Below are positions 51,333-61,735 of a stretch of DNA of 64,000 nucleotides, piece after piece; positions within the stretch are counted from its first letter, which is position 1; the number at the start of each line of letters is the position of its first letter. The position numbers were made by a program, and so were the translations under genes. Under the pieces are notes generated by a model. The model was not told the origin of the DNA and ran no database searches. It saw nothing but the letters and a program-made list of their open reading frames with translations. Origin of the DNA: Polymorphobacter multimanifer (GTDB lineage: Bacteria > Pseudomonadota > Alphaproteobacteria > Sphingomonadales > Sphingomonadaceae); assembly GCF_014205635.1 (NCBI RefSeq), contig NZ_JACIIV010000009.1:62001-126000 (forward strand). Direction: 5' to 3'.

Positions 51333-54101
51333 TCAAATCACCCCATGGCAATGCTTGAACTTCTTGCCGCTGCCGCACGGGCACATCGCATTGCGCGGCA
51401 CTTCGCGCAGCCATTCGGCGCGCGTCTCCTCGTCCACATCAACCAGCTCGGCCGTCGCCGCCATGGCGCCAGCGAGCGCGCCGGGTGGTAGTGAACTGGG
51501 CGGCAACGAGCCAAAGGCATCGAGCGACGGCATCGAAAATCCACCGGCATCATTCTCGCCGGTGAACGGGTCGATGTGCGTCGTCACAAAGCCCGGAAGT
51601 GCGGGTTCGGACTGCGGTTCCATCGAGAATTGCGCCAGCGCCAGCGTCCGCGTCACATCCTCGCGCACGATCACCAGCATCCGCTCGAACAGCGCAAAGG
51701 CTTCCGACTTGTATTCGTTGAGCGGTGTCTTCTGCGCATAGGCGCGGAGATGGATCACCTGGCGGAGCGCATCGAGCGTCGCCAGATGCTCCTTCCAGTG
51801 ATGGTCGAGCGCCTGAAGCAGGAAGTTCTTCTCGATCGAGATCCAGCTTTCGGGCGGCACGCTGGCGGCCTTGTCGGCCATCAGCGCATCCGACGCCTCG
51901 ATCAGCCGCTCGACGACCATCTCGGGGTCGATGGCATCTTCCTGCGGCCAGCCGGTCACGTCGATGTCGAGCCCCAGCGTGTTGGTCACCTTGTCCTGAA
52001 GCTCCGCCACATCCCATTGTTCGGGGAAGCTGCCTTGCGGGCAGGTCTCGGCGACGATGGCGTTTACCGTCTCGTGGCGCATGTCGACGACCACATCGCC
52101 GACCGTCTCCGAATCCATGATGTCGGCGCGCTGCTCGTAGACGACCTTGCGCTGGTCGTTCATCACATCATCATATTGCAGCAGCTGCTTGCGGATATCG
52201 TAGTTGCGCGCTTCCACCTTCTTCTGCGCAGTCTCGATCGCCTTGGAAATCCAGGGGTGGACGATCGCCTCGCCCTCCTCGAGCCCCGAATTCATCATCC
52301 GGCTGAGCATCGATTGCTGGCCGAAGATGCGGAGCAGATCGTCATCGAGGCTGAGGTAGAATCGCGAAAAGCCGGGGTCCCCCTGCCGGCCCGAGCGGCC
52401 GCGCAACTGGTTGTCGATGCGCCGGCTTTCGTGGCGCTCGGTGCCGAGCACGAACAGCCCGCCGGCGGCACGCACCGCCTCGCGCTCGGCCGCCGCCTCG
52501 GCCTTGATGCGAGCAATTTCGGCGTCCTTCTCGGGGCCATCATGGAATTCCGCCAGCTCGCGTCCGATCCGCGCTTCGGCATTGCCGCCGAGCTGGATAT
52601 CGGTGCCGCGCCCGGCCATGTTGGTGGCGATCGTCACCGCGCCGAGCCGCCCGGCCTGCTCGACGATCTGCGCTTCCTGCTCATGGTAGCGGGCGTTGAG
52701 CACGACATGCTTCACGCCTTCCTTGGTCAGGAACTCGCTCAGCATCTCGCTCTTCTCGATCGACACCGTGCCGACCAGGATCGGCTGGCCCTTGGCCGAA
52801 GCCTCGCCGATGGTCTTGACGATCGCCTTGTACTTGTCGGCAGCGCTCTTGTAAAATTCGTCATCCACATCGATGCGCTTGACCGGCAGGTTGGTCGGCA
52901 TCTCGACGACGTTGAGCTTGTAGATATCGTAGAATTCCGATGCCTCGGTCGCCGCGGTGCCGGTCATGCCCCCCAGCTTGGGGTACATGCGGAAATAATT
53001 CTGGAAGGTGATGCTCGCCAGCGTCTGGTTCTCGGGCTGGATCGTTACCCCCTCCTTGGCTTCCACCGCCTGATGCAGGCCATCGGACCAGCGCCGCCCG
53101 TCCATCATGCGGCCGGTGAACTCGTCGATGATCACCACCTTGCCGTTCCGCACGATGTAATCGGTGTCGATGCGGAAGATCACATTGGCGCGCAAAGCCT
53201 GGTTGAGATGGTGCACCACCTGGGTGTTCTCGAAGTCATACAGGTTTTCGCCCTCGAGCAGCCCGGCGGCTTCGAGCGCGCGCTCGGCCTTTTCGGTGCC
53301 ATCCTCGGTCAGGATCACCGACTTGGCCTTTTCGTCGACGATATAATCTTCGGGCACCAGCGTCTTCACCATCGCGTCGACCGAGATGTAGAGCTCGCTC
53401 TTGTCGTCGGTTGGCCCGGAGATGATCAGCGGCGTCCGCGCCTCGTCGATCAGCACCGAATCGACCTCGTCGACCACCGCGAAATTGAAGGGCCGCTGCA
53501 CCATCTGCTCGCGGCTGTACTTCATGTTGTCGCGCAGATAATCGAAGCCGAACTCGTTGTTGGTGCCATAGGTGATGTCGCTGCCATAGGCCGCGCGCCG
53601 GCTGGCATCATCGAGATTGGGGATGATCACGCCCACGCTCAGCCCCAGGAAGCGATAGACCTGCCCCATCCAGCCGGCATCGCGGCTGGCAAGATAGTCA
53701 TTCACCGTCACCACATGCACGCCCTTGCCGGTGAGCGCATTGAGATACACCGCCAGCGTGGCAACGAGCGTCTTGCCCTCGCCGGTGCGCATCTCGGCGA
53801 TCTCGCCACGGTGGAGCACGATGCCGCCGACCATCTGCACATCGAAGTGGCGCATGCCGAGCGCACGGCGCGAGCCCTCGCGAACAGTTGCGAAGGCTTC
53901 GGGCAGAATGTCGTCGAGGCTTTCGCCGGCTTCCAGCCGTGCCTTGAACTTGTCCGTCTGCAGCCGCAGCGCCTCGTCGTCGAGCGCCTGAAGCGCCGGC
54001 TCGAAGGCGTTGATCTTCGTCACGATCGCACCGAGCGATTTCACATACCGATCATTCGCCGATCCGAACAAGCGCTTGGCGATGACGCCCAATCCGAGCA
54101 T
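51333..54101 (-). CDS. secA: Preprotein translocase ATPase SecA
   Basis: SecA (922 residues) powers export through SecYEG. Walker A is RTGEGKT, DEAD-type box [16 protein letters not shown] follows, and the C-terminal zinc motif [14 protein letters not shown] (Cys907, Cys909, Cys918, His919) should bind SecB. SecB is encoded in this same window. Length is normal for alphaproteobacteria. It is followed after 84 bases by the antitoxin gene. Confidence 0.98.
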   Translation of the reverse strand: MLGLGVIAKRLFGSANDRYVKSLGAIVTKINAFEPALQALDDEALRLQTDKFKARLEAGESLDDILPEAFATVREGSRRALGMRHFDVQMVGGIVLHRGEIAEMRTGEGKTLVATLAVYLNALTGKGVHVVTVNDYLASRDAGWMGQVYRFLGLSVGVIIPNLDDASRRAAYGSDITYGTNNEFGFDYLRDNMKYSREQMVQRPFNFAVVDEVDSVLIDEARTPLIISGPTDDKSELYISVDAMVKTLVPEDYIVDEKAKSVILTEDGTEKAERALEAAGLLEGENLYDFENTQVVHHLNQALRANVIFRIDTDYIVRNGKVVIIDEFTGRMMDGRRWSDGLHQAVEAKEGVTIQPENQTLASITFQNYFRMYPKLGGMTGTAATEASEFYDIYKLNVVEMPTNLPVKRIDVDDEFYKSAADKYKAIVKTIGEASAKGQPILVGTVSIEKSEMLSEFLTKEGVKHVVLNARYHEQEAQIVEQAGRLGAVTIATNMAGRGTDIQLGGNAEARIGRELAEFHDGPEKDAEIARIKAEAAAEREAVRAAGGLFVLGTERHESRRIDNQLRGRSGRQGDPGFSRFYLSLDDDLLRIFGQQSMLSRMMNSGLEEGEAIVHPWISKAIETAQKKVEARNYDIRKQLLQYDDVMNDQRKVVYEQRADIMDSETVGDVVVDMRHETVNAIVAETCPQGSFPEQWDVAELQDKVTNTLGLDIDVTGWPQEDAIDPEMVVERLIEASDALMADKAASVPPESWISIEKNFLLQALDHHWKEHLATLDALRQVIHLRAYAQKTPLNEYKSEAFALFERMLVIVREDVTRTLALAQFSMEPQSEPALPGFVTTHIDPFTGENDAGGFSMPSLDAFGSLPPSSLPPGALAGAMAATAELVDVDEETRAEWLREVPRNAMCPCGSGKKFKHCHGVI

Positions 54102-54193
54102 GGTGATCCTGACACATCAATGGAGGCAGGGCTTGTGCCCGCCCGATCAAGCCGCCGATGTAAGAGCCGCCCCCGCCTTCGTCAATGAAAGCG

Positions 54194-54541
54194 CTACTTG
54201 CGGCCCCCCGTGCGTCCGTCGATGAGCCGCTGCCGCCGCCACCAGCGCTGCCCCGCCGGCCGCCCTGTGGCGCCCTGGCGAAGCTGCTTGCGGCGCAGCC
54301 CGAAATCCACTGCCTTGCGTACCCGCGGGTAGCGCCGGGTCCAGCGCAGATAACGCCGCTTGGCCCAGCGCGAATTGCGCAGCACGAGTGCCAGTCCGAT
54401 GGCGAACACCACGATGCCGACCGGTGGCGGCGTCGGGATGGCGGCAACAGGAGCAGCGATCATCAACAGCACACCCAGGCAGATCTGCGCGATCCGCATC
54501 GGCCGGCTTCGCAGCAGCCATCGCAGGGTGTTCATGTTCAT
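54194..54541 (-). CDS. Small membrane protein (PGPGW-like)
   Basis: The 115-residue protein starts MNMNTLRWLLRSRPMRIAQICLG, has two membrane helices split by PTPPPVG, and then a very basic tail (WAKRRYLRWTRRYPRVRK). This resembles small PGPGW-type membrane proteins, in which a Pro/Gly turn precedes the second helix. The function is unknown. ATG 54541 is the likely start; the frame upstream adds only basic residues. Confidence 0.65.
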   Translation of the reverse strand: MNMNTLRWLLRSRPMRIAQICLGVLLMIAAPVAAIPTPPPVGIVVFAIGLALVLRNSRWAKRRYLRWTRRYPRVRKAVDFGLRRKQLRQGATGRPAGQRWWRRQRLIDGRTGGRK

Positions 54542-54664
54542 CGTCCGCGCTCTATGGCTGCGATGTGGCAAGTGCAAGGCAAGCCCCGGCCGCGCTTGAG
54601 AATATGCAAATCAGCCCCTAAAGCTTTACGTTGGGTCAACAACTTCCGCAGCCATGCTGCGTCT

Positions 54665-54669
54665 GGAGG
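54665..54669 (+). promoter_or_regulatory. Ribosome binding site of the ComM/YifB gene
   Basis: GGAGG lies five bases before TTG 54675, with the spacer CCCCT. The ATG at 54654 has no such sequence, so this decides the start. Confidence 0.6.
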
Positions 54670-54674
54670 CCCCT

Positions 54675-56183
54675 TTGGTTGCACTTGTCGGAAGCGTGGC
54701 CTTCCTGGGGCTCGAAGCCCGCCGTGTCGAGGTGCAGGTCCAGATCAGCAGTGGCGCCGCCGCCTTCATCACCGTCGGCCTGCCCGACAAGGCGGTGAAG
54801 GAGAGCCGCGAACGCGTGCAATCGGCGCTCCACGCCATGGGCCTGTCGCTGCCGCCGCGCCGCATCGTCGTCAACCTGTCCCCCGCCGACCTGCCCAAGG
54901 AAGGCTCGCACTATGATCTTCCGATCGCCCTCGGCCTGCTCGGCGCCATGGGCATCATCCCCCCCGATGCGCTGGCCGAGTTTCTCGCGGTGGGCGAGCT
55001 CGGCCTCGATGGCCGGCTGAGTCCGGTCCCCGGGGTGCTGCTCGCCGCCCTCCATGCCGCAGAAGCCGAGCTCGGCCTCATCTGCCCCGCCTCCCAAGGC
55101 TCCGAAGCCGCCTGGGCCGGCGATGTCGATGTGCTTGCTGCCCCCGATCTGCTGGCGCTCCTCAACCATCTCAAGGGCACACAGCTTATCACCGCGCCCG
55201 AGCGGCTGCTCGCCGAATTCACCCGGCAAGGCCCCGATCTCGCCGATGTCAAAGGCCAGGAGACTGCCAAGCGCGCGCTCGAAGTGGCGGCGGCTGGCGG
55301 CCACAACATGCTGATGTGCGGCCCGCCCGGCTCGGGCAAATCGCTGATGGCGGCGTGCCTGCCCGGCATCTTGCCTGAACTCACCCCCGCCGAAGCCCTT
55401 GAAGTCTCGATGATCGCTTCGATGGCAGGGTCGCTGGAAGGGGGCCGCCTCCTCCGCGCCCGGCCGTTTCGGAGCCCTCATCACAGCGCCTCGATGCCCG
55501 CACTTGTCGGCGGCGGCGCCAAGGCCAGGCCCGGCGAAGTCAGCCTCGCGCATCTCGGCATCCTGTTCCTCGACGAGCTTCCCGAGTTCCAGCGCACCGT
55601 GCTCGATTCGCTGCGCCAGCCGCTCGAAACCGGCACCGTGTCGGTCGCGCGCGCTGCCGCCCATGTCAGCTATCCGGCGCGCGTCCAGCTCATCGCCGCG
55701 ATGAACCCCTGCCGCTGCGGCCACCTCGATGATCCGGCCCGCGCCTGCTCGCGCGCGCCGCGTTGCGCCGCCGATTATCAATCCCGCCTGTCCGGGCCGC
55801 TTCTCGATCGCATCGACCTCCACATCGATGTCGCCGCCGTGTCCGCCGCCGATCTCACCCTGCCGCCCCCGTCCGAGTCGAGTGCCCAGGTCGCTGCCCG
55901 CGTGGCGCATGCCCGCGGCGTGCAGGCCGCGCGCTACGCCGGTTCTCCCGTCCGAACCAATGCCGAAGCCGATGGCAAGCTGCTCGAAGCCCATGCCACG
56001 CCCGACGAACCCGGCCGCGCGCTGCTGGCGCAAGCCGCCGAGCGCCTCCGCCTGTCCGCGCGCGGCTATACCCGCACCCTGCGTGTCGCGCGCACCCTTG
56101 CCGATCTCGCCGGCAGCACCCAGATTGGCCGTGTGCATATCGCCGAGGCCCTGAGCTACCGCCTCCGCGCCCCGGTAAATTGA
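54675..56183 (+). CDS. comM: ComM/YifB family Mg-chelatase-like AAA+ ATPase
   Basis: The protein has an N-terminal ChlI/Lon-S5-like domain (GLPDKAVKESRERV) and an AAA+ ATPase with the P-loop GPPGSGKS at about residues 216-223, LFLDELPEF and a C-terminal helical domain. ComM helicases help integrate foreign DNA during natural transformation by driving branch migration. I place the start at TTG 54675, giving 502 residues and the family beginning MVALVGSVAFLGLEA; ATG 54654 would add seven residues. No other competence gene is in view. Confidence 0.92.
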   Translation: MVALVGSVAFLGLEARRVEVQVQISSGAAAFITVGLPDKAVKESRERVQSALHAMGLSLPPRRIVVNLSPADLPKEGSHYDLPIALGLLGAMGIIPPDALAEFLAVGELGLDGRLSPVPGVLLAALHAAEAELGLICPASQGSEAAWAGDVDVLAAPDLLALLNHLKGTQLITAPERLLAEFTRQGPDLADVKGQETAKRALEVAAAGGHNMLMCGPPGSGKSLMAACLPGILPELTPAEALEVSMIASMAGSLEGGRLLRARPFRSPHHSASMPALVGGGAKARPGEVSLAHLGILFLDELPEFQRTVLDSLRQPLETGTVSVARAAAHVSYPARVQLIAAMNPCRCGHLDDPARACSRAPRCAADYQSRLSGPLLDRIDLHIDVAAVSAADLTLPPPSESSAQVAARVAHARGVQAARYAGSPVRTNAEADGKLLEAHATPDEPGRALLAQAAERLRLSARGYTRTLRVARTLADLAGSTQIGRVHIAEALSYRLRAPVN

Positions 56184-56207
56184 CGGACCGGCGAAAGGGC
56201 CAGCACC

Positions 56208-56594
56208 ATGAACAAGCCTGCCAGCTTCTGGATGCTCGAACCTCTCCGCAAATATGCGGTCTTCCGTGGCCGTGCGCGCCGGGCGGAATATTGGTGGTAC
56301 GCGCTTCTCTACGGCCTGCTCGCGGTCGCCACCACCATTGCCGATTTCATCGTCTTCGGCCTTCCGAACATGCTCTCCAACCCAAGCGTTGGTCCCATCA
56401 CGGGGTTGCTGGGCCTGGCGCTGCTCATCCCCAGCTTCGCCGTCACCGTGCGGCGGCTCCACGATACCGACCGCTCGGGCTGGTGGGTGCTTCTCGGCCT
56501 CATTCCTTTTCTCGGCGGATTGATCCTGTTCATCTGGTTCTGCACGCGCGGCAGCCATGGCGCCAACCGCTACGGCACCGATCCGCGCGGCTGA
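56208..56594 (+). CDS. DUF805 membrane protein
   Basis: The 128-residue protein begins with FWMLEPLRKYAVFRGRARRAEYWWY and has the DUF805 mark RRLHDTDRSGWW, three to four membrane helices and a polar end (GSHGANRYGTDPRG). The function is unknown. It starts 24 bases after the ComM gene on the same strand. Confidence 0.9.
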   Translation: MNKPASFWMLEPLRKYAVFRGRARRAEYWWYALLYGLLAVATTIADFIVFGLPNMLSNPSVGPITGLLGLALLIPSFAVTVRRLHDTDRSGWWVLLGLIPFLGGLILFIWFCTRGSHGANRYGTDPRG

Positions 56595-56645
56595 CACGGA
56601 ACCTATTCCCCTGCGCAGGCGTTATGCAGTGAAGGGAGAATATGC

Positions 56646-57158
56646 GTGGGAATGATCGATTTTTTCAAGGACAAGCTGGGTATCGGCGGCCCTGATGCCG
56701 ACAAGATCAAGGGTCAGGTCGAAAAACTCGGGCTCGACGTGCAGAACCTCGACATCAAGATCGATGATGGAATCGCCACTGTCACCGGCCTCGCCGCCAA
56801 CCGCGCCGAGGCATCGAAGATCGTGATGGCCATCGGCAACAACGAAGGCATCATCAAGGTCGACAACAAGATGCGCGTGCCGCTCTCCAGCATCACCCCG
56901 AAGGCCGCCGCTTCTGCCACCACTCCTTCCCCAACTCCGGCACCCACAGCGGCACAAGACGCCGATGCCGACGAGGAAGCCGTGGTCTTCTACCCCGTTG
57001 CCAAGGGGGACACGCTCTCGGCCATCGCCAAGCGCCTCTACGGCAACGCGAATCTCTATCCGAAGATTTTCGAAGCCAACCGGCCGATGCTCAGCCACCC
57101 CGACAAGATCTATCCCGGGCAGGTGCTCCGCGTGCCCCCGCTCGATACCAGCGTCTAA
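56646..57158 (+). CDS. BON-LysM protein (LysM/Kbp-like)
   Basis: The 170-residue protein has a BON domain (residues about 18 to 80, VQNLDIKIDDGIATVTGL) and a C-terminal LysM domain (about 113 to 165, VAKGDTLSAIAKRLYGNANL), as in E. coli Kbp (YgaU), a cytoplasmic potassium-binding protein. A short Pro/Thr/Ala linker joins them. No signal peptide is present. GTG 56646 is chosen because AGGGAG lies seven bases ahead; the ATG two codons later has worse spacing. Confidence 0.88.
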   Translation: MGMIDFFKDKLGIGGPDADKIKGQVEKLGLDVQNLDIKIDDGIATVTGLAANRAEASKIVMAIGNNEGIIKVDNKMRVPLSSITPKAAASATTPSPTPAPTAAQDADADEEAVVFYPVAKGDTLSAIAKRLYGNANLYPKIFEANRPMLSHPDKIYPGQVLRVPPLDTSV

Positions 57159-57166
57159 AGGGGGTT

Positions 57167-57193
57167 TCGGAAAACCGGTCACCGGTTTTCCGA
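57167..57193. terminator. Perfect hairpin between the LysM gene and mmcB
   Basis: TCGGAAAACCGGT and ACCGGTTTTCCGA form a 13-base inverted repeat with one base between, just after the plus-strand gene ends. An A-run follows on the plus strand, so the minus strand would meet the T-run before the stem. A shared terminator for two convergent genes is likely but not certain. Confidence 0.6.
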
Positions 57194-57218
57194 CAAAAAA
57201 ACACGCGACAACAACGAG

Positions 57219-57668
57219 CTAGGCGTCTGCAAACGCCATCATCTCCGGGTCGCTCGCCACTGCCAGTCGGCACGCGGCGGCCCGGGCAAAGCGCAGCGTT
57301 TCCGCCTTTCGCCGCGCAGCACTCAGCGGCAGCCATGGCGCGTCGCGAATCAGTGCGGCGTCATAGCGGTCGGCCACCAGCACACCGGTCCGTTCGGGGG
57401 CAAAGGCTTCCCCCACCACCGCCGCCGCCAGCGGCTCAGGCACCGCCCAGAAAAAGCGATCGCACCAGTCGAGATAATCGGGCCATTTCCGGTCACCGCG
57501 CAGATCCGCCAGCGACACCTTGATCTCGACAAGCGTCAGCCGCCCGGCCGTATCCGCCCCCAGAACATCGGCCCGCCGGCCACAGCCCAGGCTCACCTCG
57601 GCGAGCGGCATGACCCCGGCACGCACCAGCCACCTGAACACACCCCGCCTGACATCGCCACTTTCCAT
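57219..57668 (-). CDS. mmcB: MmcB family DNA repair protein
   Basis: The 149-residue protein has the PD-(D/E)xK nuclease-like pattern of MmcB: RRADVLGADTAGRLTLVEIKVSLADLRGDRKW (residues about 31-62), then DWCDRFFWAVP. MmcB is a LexA-controlled mitomycin resistance protein in Caulobacter. No LexA box was found in the short upstream gap. It is convergent with the LysM gene. Confidence 0.88.
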   Translation of the reverse strand: MESGDVRRGVFRWLVRAGVMPLAEVSLGCGRRADVLGADTAGRLTLVEIKVSLADLRGDRKWPDYLDWCDRFFWAVPEPLAAAVVGEAFAPERTGVLVADRYDAALIRDAPWLPLSAARRKAETLRFARAAACRLAVASDPEMMAFADA

Positions 57669-57706
57669 GGCGCCATACTAGCAGAACATTAAAAGAACGA
57701 AAGGCG

Positions 57707-60340
57707 TCAGCGCAGCGCTGCCGCAATCTCGCTCCCCTTGGCTTCGGTCAGGGCTGCGCAGCGGCGAATGCCGGCAACCGCCTGGCCGAGTTCGAGTTCG
57801 CCGCCGCCCAGTTCGGGCAGCCGCGGGCGCAGCAGGGTTTCCACCCGGTCGGCATCGGCGTTGGTGCAGAAGCCGCTGAACAGGTTGATGATGCCGCGCT
57901 TCGAAAAGCCGGGGTAGCTCGCCAGCACGCGGGTGAAATTGGCTTCGGCAAAGCGCGTGGCGGCGATGCGGCCGGCGGGCGAGCGGGCAACGCTGCCGAC
58001 AAGGCCGGTGGTTTCCAGCGCCTGCATGCCATCGGCAAACGCAAGCTCGAGCGCCTTGGTCGCCTGTTCTTCGCTGGCGACGGCACCGATGGCACCGGCC
58101 GCCTGCGAGCGGAACAGCGGGTCCTGCGAGGCAAGCAACGCCCTGGAGAGCGCCGCCTGGGCGGTGGGGCCGCCCTCCTGCACTGCGGCGACGAGCGCCA
58201 GGCCGCGGAAGGTGGGATCGACGGCCTTCATGTCCCCGGCGATCACGGCGCGACCGGCAGTGGCGAGCCTGGCGCGGAGCGCGGGATCGGCGGCTTCATT
58301 GGCAACCAGCGGCAGCAATGCCTGGCGCAGCGACTGGCGCTCGGCGGGCTCGGATGCGTGCGCGCCGGGAGCAGGGTCGAAACCGAGCGGGGCAAAGGCA
58401 GGGCCATAGAGGCGCGCCATCAGCGCCCGATAGGCGGGCTGCTGGGCTGGCGCGATCATGCGGTTGCCGACTCCGGCGAGCCGCCCACCAAGGTTGGCGG
58501 CGGCGAGGCGTTCGGGGTGCCTCGCAAGGGCTTCGGCCGCCTTGACGATGGTGGCAAAGGGCGCGCCGCCGGCAGCAAAATCGGCCCAGAGGCTGTCGGC
58601 GAGCGCCATCGCATCACGCGCCGGCAGCGTCGGGGCGGCAGCGATCATCCGGTCCCAGCCGGCGGCATCGAGCGTGTAGCGAAAATAGCCGTTGCCGCCG
58701 GCATTGGGCACAAGGGCCGCTTCGGTGCCGATAAGGGCCGGGACGGTGGCGCTGGCGGTGCTCAGAAGATCGCAGCGCCGGCCTTCGCCGCGCGCGAAGC
58801 AATAGGGGATCTGCCAGGTCTGCGGCGTTTCAGGCGGGGTGACGCCCAGCGGCAGATAGCGCTGCTGGCTCAGCCTGATCGCCTGCGTGCCATCCTCGAC
58901 GCCGAGCAGCGGCACGCCGGTCTGGGTGAGGAAGCTGTTGAGTGCCGGAATGACACGCGTATCATTCGCGGCTTCGGCGACCGAAGCGAAGAACTGCTCG
59001 GCGCTGGCATTGCCAAAGGCATAGCGGTTCAAATGGAGGCGCACGCCCTTCTGGAAGGCCTCGGCGCCGACGAAATTTTCGAACATCGAGACGACCTGCG
59101 CGCCCTTCTGATAGGTGATCCCATCGAAGGCGCTCGCCACCTGCGAATTCTCGGTGATCTCCTGGCGGATCGGGCGGCCACGGCCGAGGCTGTCGAGGTC
59201 CATCGCACCAAACGCTTCGCCAAGCTCCTGGGCAGCAATGCCGAGGTCCGGCCGCCACTGATGGGCAATCTTCTTGCCCATCCACTCCGCAAAGCTCTCG
59301 TTGAGCCAGATGTCGGTCCACCATACCGGCGTGACGAGATCGCCGAACCATTGGTGGGCCAGCTCATGTGCCACGACTTCGGAGAAGCCGCGCAGCTGGC
59401 CGAAGGGAGCGCCGCGGTCCATCAGGATCAGCGTGTCGCCATAAACGATCAGCCCGGCGTTCTCCATCGCCCCGCCCATGATCGGTGACGCGATGAAATC
59501 CAGCTTTTCATACGGATAGGGAATGCCGAAATAGTCCTCGAGCCCGGCGAGGAGCTTGGGCGTTTCCTCCAGCGTCACGTCCATGCGGCTGGCCTGGCCC
59601 TTGGTGGCGATGACGCGGAACTCCAGCGGTTCCTTGCGCACCGCATTGGCGGGGATCGTGGTGCCGCGCACATCGAATGGGCCGACGCCGAGCGCCACCA
59701 GATAGGTGGGCAGTGGCTTGGAGGCAGCGAAGCTGTGCGTCTGCATCGCGCCGCGCGTGGTGACCGAAGTTTCGGGCGTGTTGGCAAAGGCCTTCACCGC
59801 CCTGGGGACGGTGATGCTGGTGGTGAAGGGCGTCTTGAAGCCGGGTTCGTCGAAGCCGGGGAAGGCGCGCCTGGCATCGAGCGGCTCCATCTGCGTCCAC
59901 GCGTACCAGTCATTGCCCACCTTGGCGCGGAAGATGCCCTCGGCACCGGAACGGAAGGCCGCCGTGTAGCGAATGGTGATCCGCGCCTTGCCGGCCGGCA
60001 GCGGCGAGGCCAGCGTGAGCGCGGCGACGCCCGACGGGTCGACCTCGGCATAGCGCGCCTGGATGACCTTGCGCCCAACGGTGACGGTGGCGGTGGTCAC
60101 CGCGAGATCCTGCCCGTGCAGATAGATGGTGCTGGTGGGAGCAGCCGCCTCGATTTCGATCTTCGTCTCGCCGCTGAACCGCTCCTTGGCGGGATCGATG
60201 ACGAAACTCAGATCATAGGCCAGCGGCTTGACCCCGGCTGGCAGGCGCCCGGTGGGCACATCTGCGGCTGCCACGGGCACGGCGGCCAGCGCGAGATTGC
60301 CGAGGGCGAAGGTGGCGAAGGTGGCGAGAAAGGTGCGCAT
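57707..60340 (-). CDS. Exported M1 family zinc aminopeptidase
   Basis: The 877-residue enzyme has a signal peptide (about residues 1-26) and the M1 marks: GAMEN at 290-294 (substrate N-terminus recognition) and HELAH at 325-329 with the third zinc ligand Glu348. The C-terminal ERAP1-like helical domain fills residues about 500 to 877. It should remove N-terminal residues from peptides in the periplasm or outside. It stands alone 72 bases after hslU. Confidence 0.94.
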   Translation of the reverse strand: MRTFLATFATFALGNLALAAVPVAAADVPTGRLPAGVKPLAYDLSFVIDPAKERFSGETKIEIEAAAPTSTIYLHGQDLAVTTATVTVGRKVIQARYAEVDPSGVAALTLASPLPAGKARITIRYTAAFRSGAEGIFRAKVGNDWYAWTQMEPLDARRAFPGFDEPGFKTPFTTSITVPRAVKAFANTPETSVTTRGAMQTHSFAASKPLPTYLVALGVGPFDVRGTTIPANAVRKEPLEFRVIATKGQASRMDVTLEETPKLLAGLEDYFGIPYPYEKLDFIASPIMGGAMENAGLIVYGDTLILMDRGAPFGQLRGFSEVVAHELAHQWFGDLVTPVWWTDIWLNESFAEWMGKKIAHQWRPDLGIAAQELGEAFGAMDLDSLGRGRPIRQEITENSQVASAFDGITYQKGAQVVSMFENFVGAEAFQKGVRLHLNRYAFGNASAEQFFASVAEAANDTRVIPALNSFLTQTGVPLLGVEDGTQAIRLSQQRYLPLGVTPPETPQTWQIPYCFARGEGRRCDLLSTASATVPALIGTEAALVPNAGGNGYFRYTLDAAGWDRMIAAAPTLPARDAMALADSLWADFAAGGAPFATIVKAAEALARHPERLAAANLGGRLAGVGNRMIAPAQQPAYRALMARLYGPAFAPLGFDPAPGAHASEPAERQSLRQALLPLVANEAADPALRARLATAGRAVIAGDMKAVDPTFRGLALVAAVQEGGPTAQAALSRALLASQDPLFRSQAAGAIGAVASEEQATKALELAFADGMQALETTGLVGSVARSPAGRIAATRFAEANFTRVLASYPGFSKRGIINLFSGFCTNADADRVETLLRPRLPELGGGELELGQAVAGIRRCAALTEAKGSEIAAALR

Positions 60341-60412
60341 GCGCGTCTGGATGACGCAAATGCGACGGAAAGGGAAGAGGCTGCGCGGGGGGGTTGGCCG
60401 CCCCCCGCGGCG

Positions 60413-61735
60413 TCAGAGAATGAACTTCGACAGGTCGGTGTTGCGAGCGATCGCACCGAGCTGGTCCTCGACCATGGCGGCATCGACCGTCACCGTCTCG
60501 CCGGCGCGGTCGCTCGCCTCGAAGGACAGCGATTCCAGCAGCTTCTCCATGATCGTCTGCAAGCGGCGGGCGCCGATGTTCTCGACAGCGGCATTCACCT
60601 GTTCGGCAGTGCGGGCGATGGCATTGATCCCGTCCGCGGTGAAATGGATGTTAACGCCCTCGGTGCCGAGAAGCGCTGTATATTGGCGGATGAGCGAAGC
60701 TTCGGTGTCGGTGAGGATGCGGCGGAAATCCTCATAGGTCAGGCCCTTGAGCTCAACGCGGATGGGCAGCCTTCCCTGCAACTCGGGAAGGAGATCCGAC
60801 GGGCTCGCGACATGGAAGGCGCCCGAGGCGATGAAGAGGATGTGATCGGTCTTCACCGGCCCATGCTTGGTGGCGACCGTGGTGCCCTCGATGAGCGGCA
60901 GCAGGTCGCGCTGCACGCCCTCGCGGCTGACCGAGCCGCCGCGAACGTCGGACACCGCGATCTTGTCGATCTCGTCGAGGAAGACGATGCCATTGGCCTC
61001 GGCGTTGCGGACGGCTTCGCGGGTGATCTCTTCGTCATCGAGGCGCTTGTCCGATTCCTCCGCCAGCAGCGCTTCGAAGGCGGCTTCGACGGGCAGCTTG
61101 CGGCGCTTGGTGCGGCCGCCCATCGCCTTGCCGAACATCTCGGAGAGATTGATCATGCCGACCTGTCCCGGAGCGCCCGGCATTTCGAACTGCGGGCCGG
61201 CGTCGGCGAGTTCGAGCTCGACCTCGCGGTCCTTCATGTCGCCCGATTCAAAGCGCTGGCGGAAGGCGAGGCGGGTGGCTTCGGAGGCATCCTTGCCGAC
61301 CAGCGCATCGAGCAGGCGTGCCATGGCAGCGGCTTCGGCGGCGTCGCGCACCGTGCTGCGGCGAGCATCGCGGACGAGTCGGATCGATTCCTCGACGAGA
61401 TCGCGGATGATCGAATCGACGTCGCGGCCGACATAGCCGACCTCGGTGAACTTGGTCGCTTCGATCTTGAGGAACGGTGCTCCGGTGAGCTTGGCCAGCC
61501 GCCGGCTGATCTCGGTCTTGCCGCAGCCGGTGGGCCCGATCATCAGGATGTTCTTCGGCGTCACCTCGTCGCGCAGGTCATCGCTCAGCTGCTGGCGGCG
61601 CCAGCGGTTGCGCATGGCGACCGCCACGGCGCGCTTGGCATCGGCCTGGCCGACGATATGGCGATCGAGCGCGGCGACGATCTCGGCGGGGGTCAGGCCC
61701 TTTTCGGCAGACGTGAGCGGGGTGGCGTGGATCAT
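60413..61735 (-). CDS. hslU: HslU ATPase of the HslUV protease
   Basis: HslU (440 residues) is the AAA+ unfoldase of HslUV. Walker A is GPTGCGKT at 67-74 and Walker B is VFLDEIDK; the inserted I-domain lies between, and the end SKFIL is the HslV-activating tail. ATG 61735 is taken from the family start [16 protein letters not shown]; it overlaps the hslV stop by one base (TGATG). Confidence 0.98.
   Translation of the reverse strand: MIHATPLTSAEKGLTPAEIVAALDRHIVGQADAKRAVAVAMRNRWRRQQLSDDLRDEVTPKNILMIGPTGCGKTEISRRLAKLTGAPFLKIEATKFTEVGYVGRDVDSIIRDLVEESIRLVRDARRSTVRDAAEAAAMARLLDALVGKDASEATRLAFRQRFESGDMKDREVELELADAGPQFEMPGAPGQVGMINLSEMFGKAMGGRTKRRKLPVEAAFEALLAEESDKRLDDEEITREAVRNAEANGIVFLDEIDKIAVSDVRGGSVSREGVQRDLLPLIEGTTVATKHGPVKTDHILFIASGAFHVASPSDLLPELQGRLPIRVELKGLTYEDFRRILTDTEASLIRQYTALLGTEGVNIHFTADGINAIARTAEQVNAAVENIGARRLQTIMEKLLESLSFEASDRAGETVTVDAAMVEDQLGAIARNTDLSKFIL

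Noticed and set aside
51576-54188. 870-residue open frame opposite secA
   Set aside because: It is a mirror of the secA codon pattern in GC-rich DNA. It is rich in Arg/His/Leu/Asp, has no domain, and secA itself is certain.
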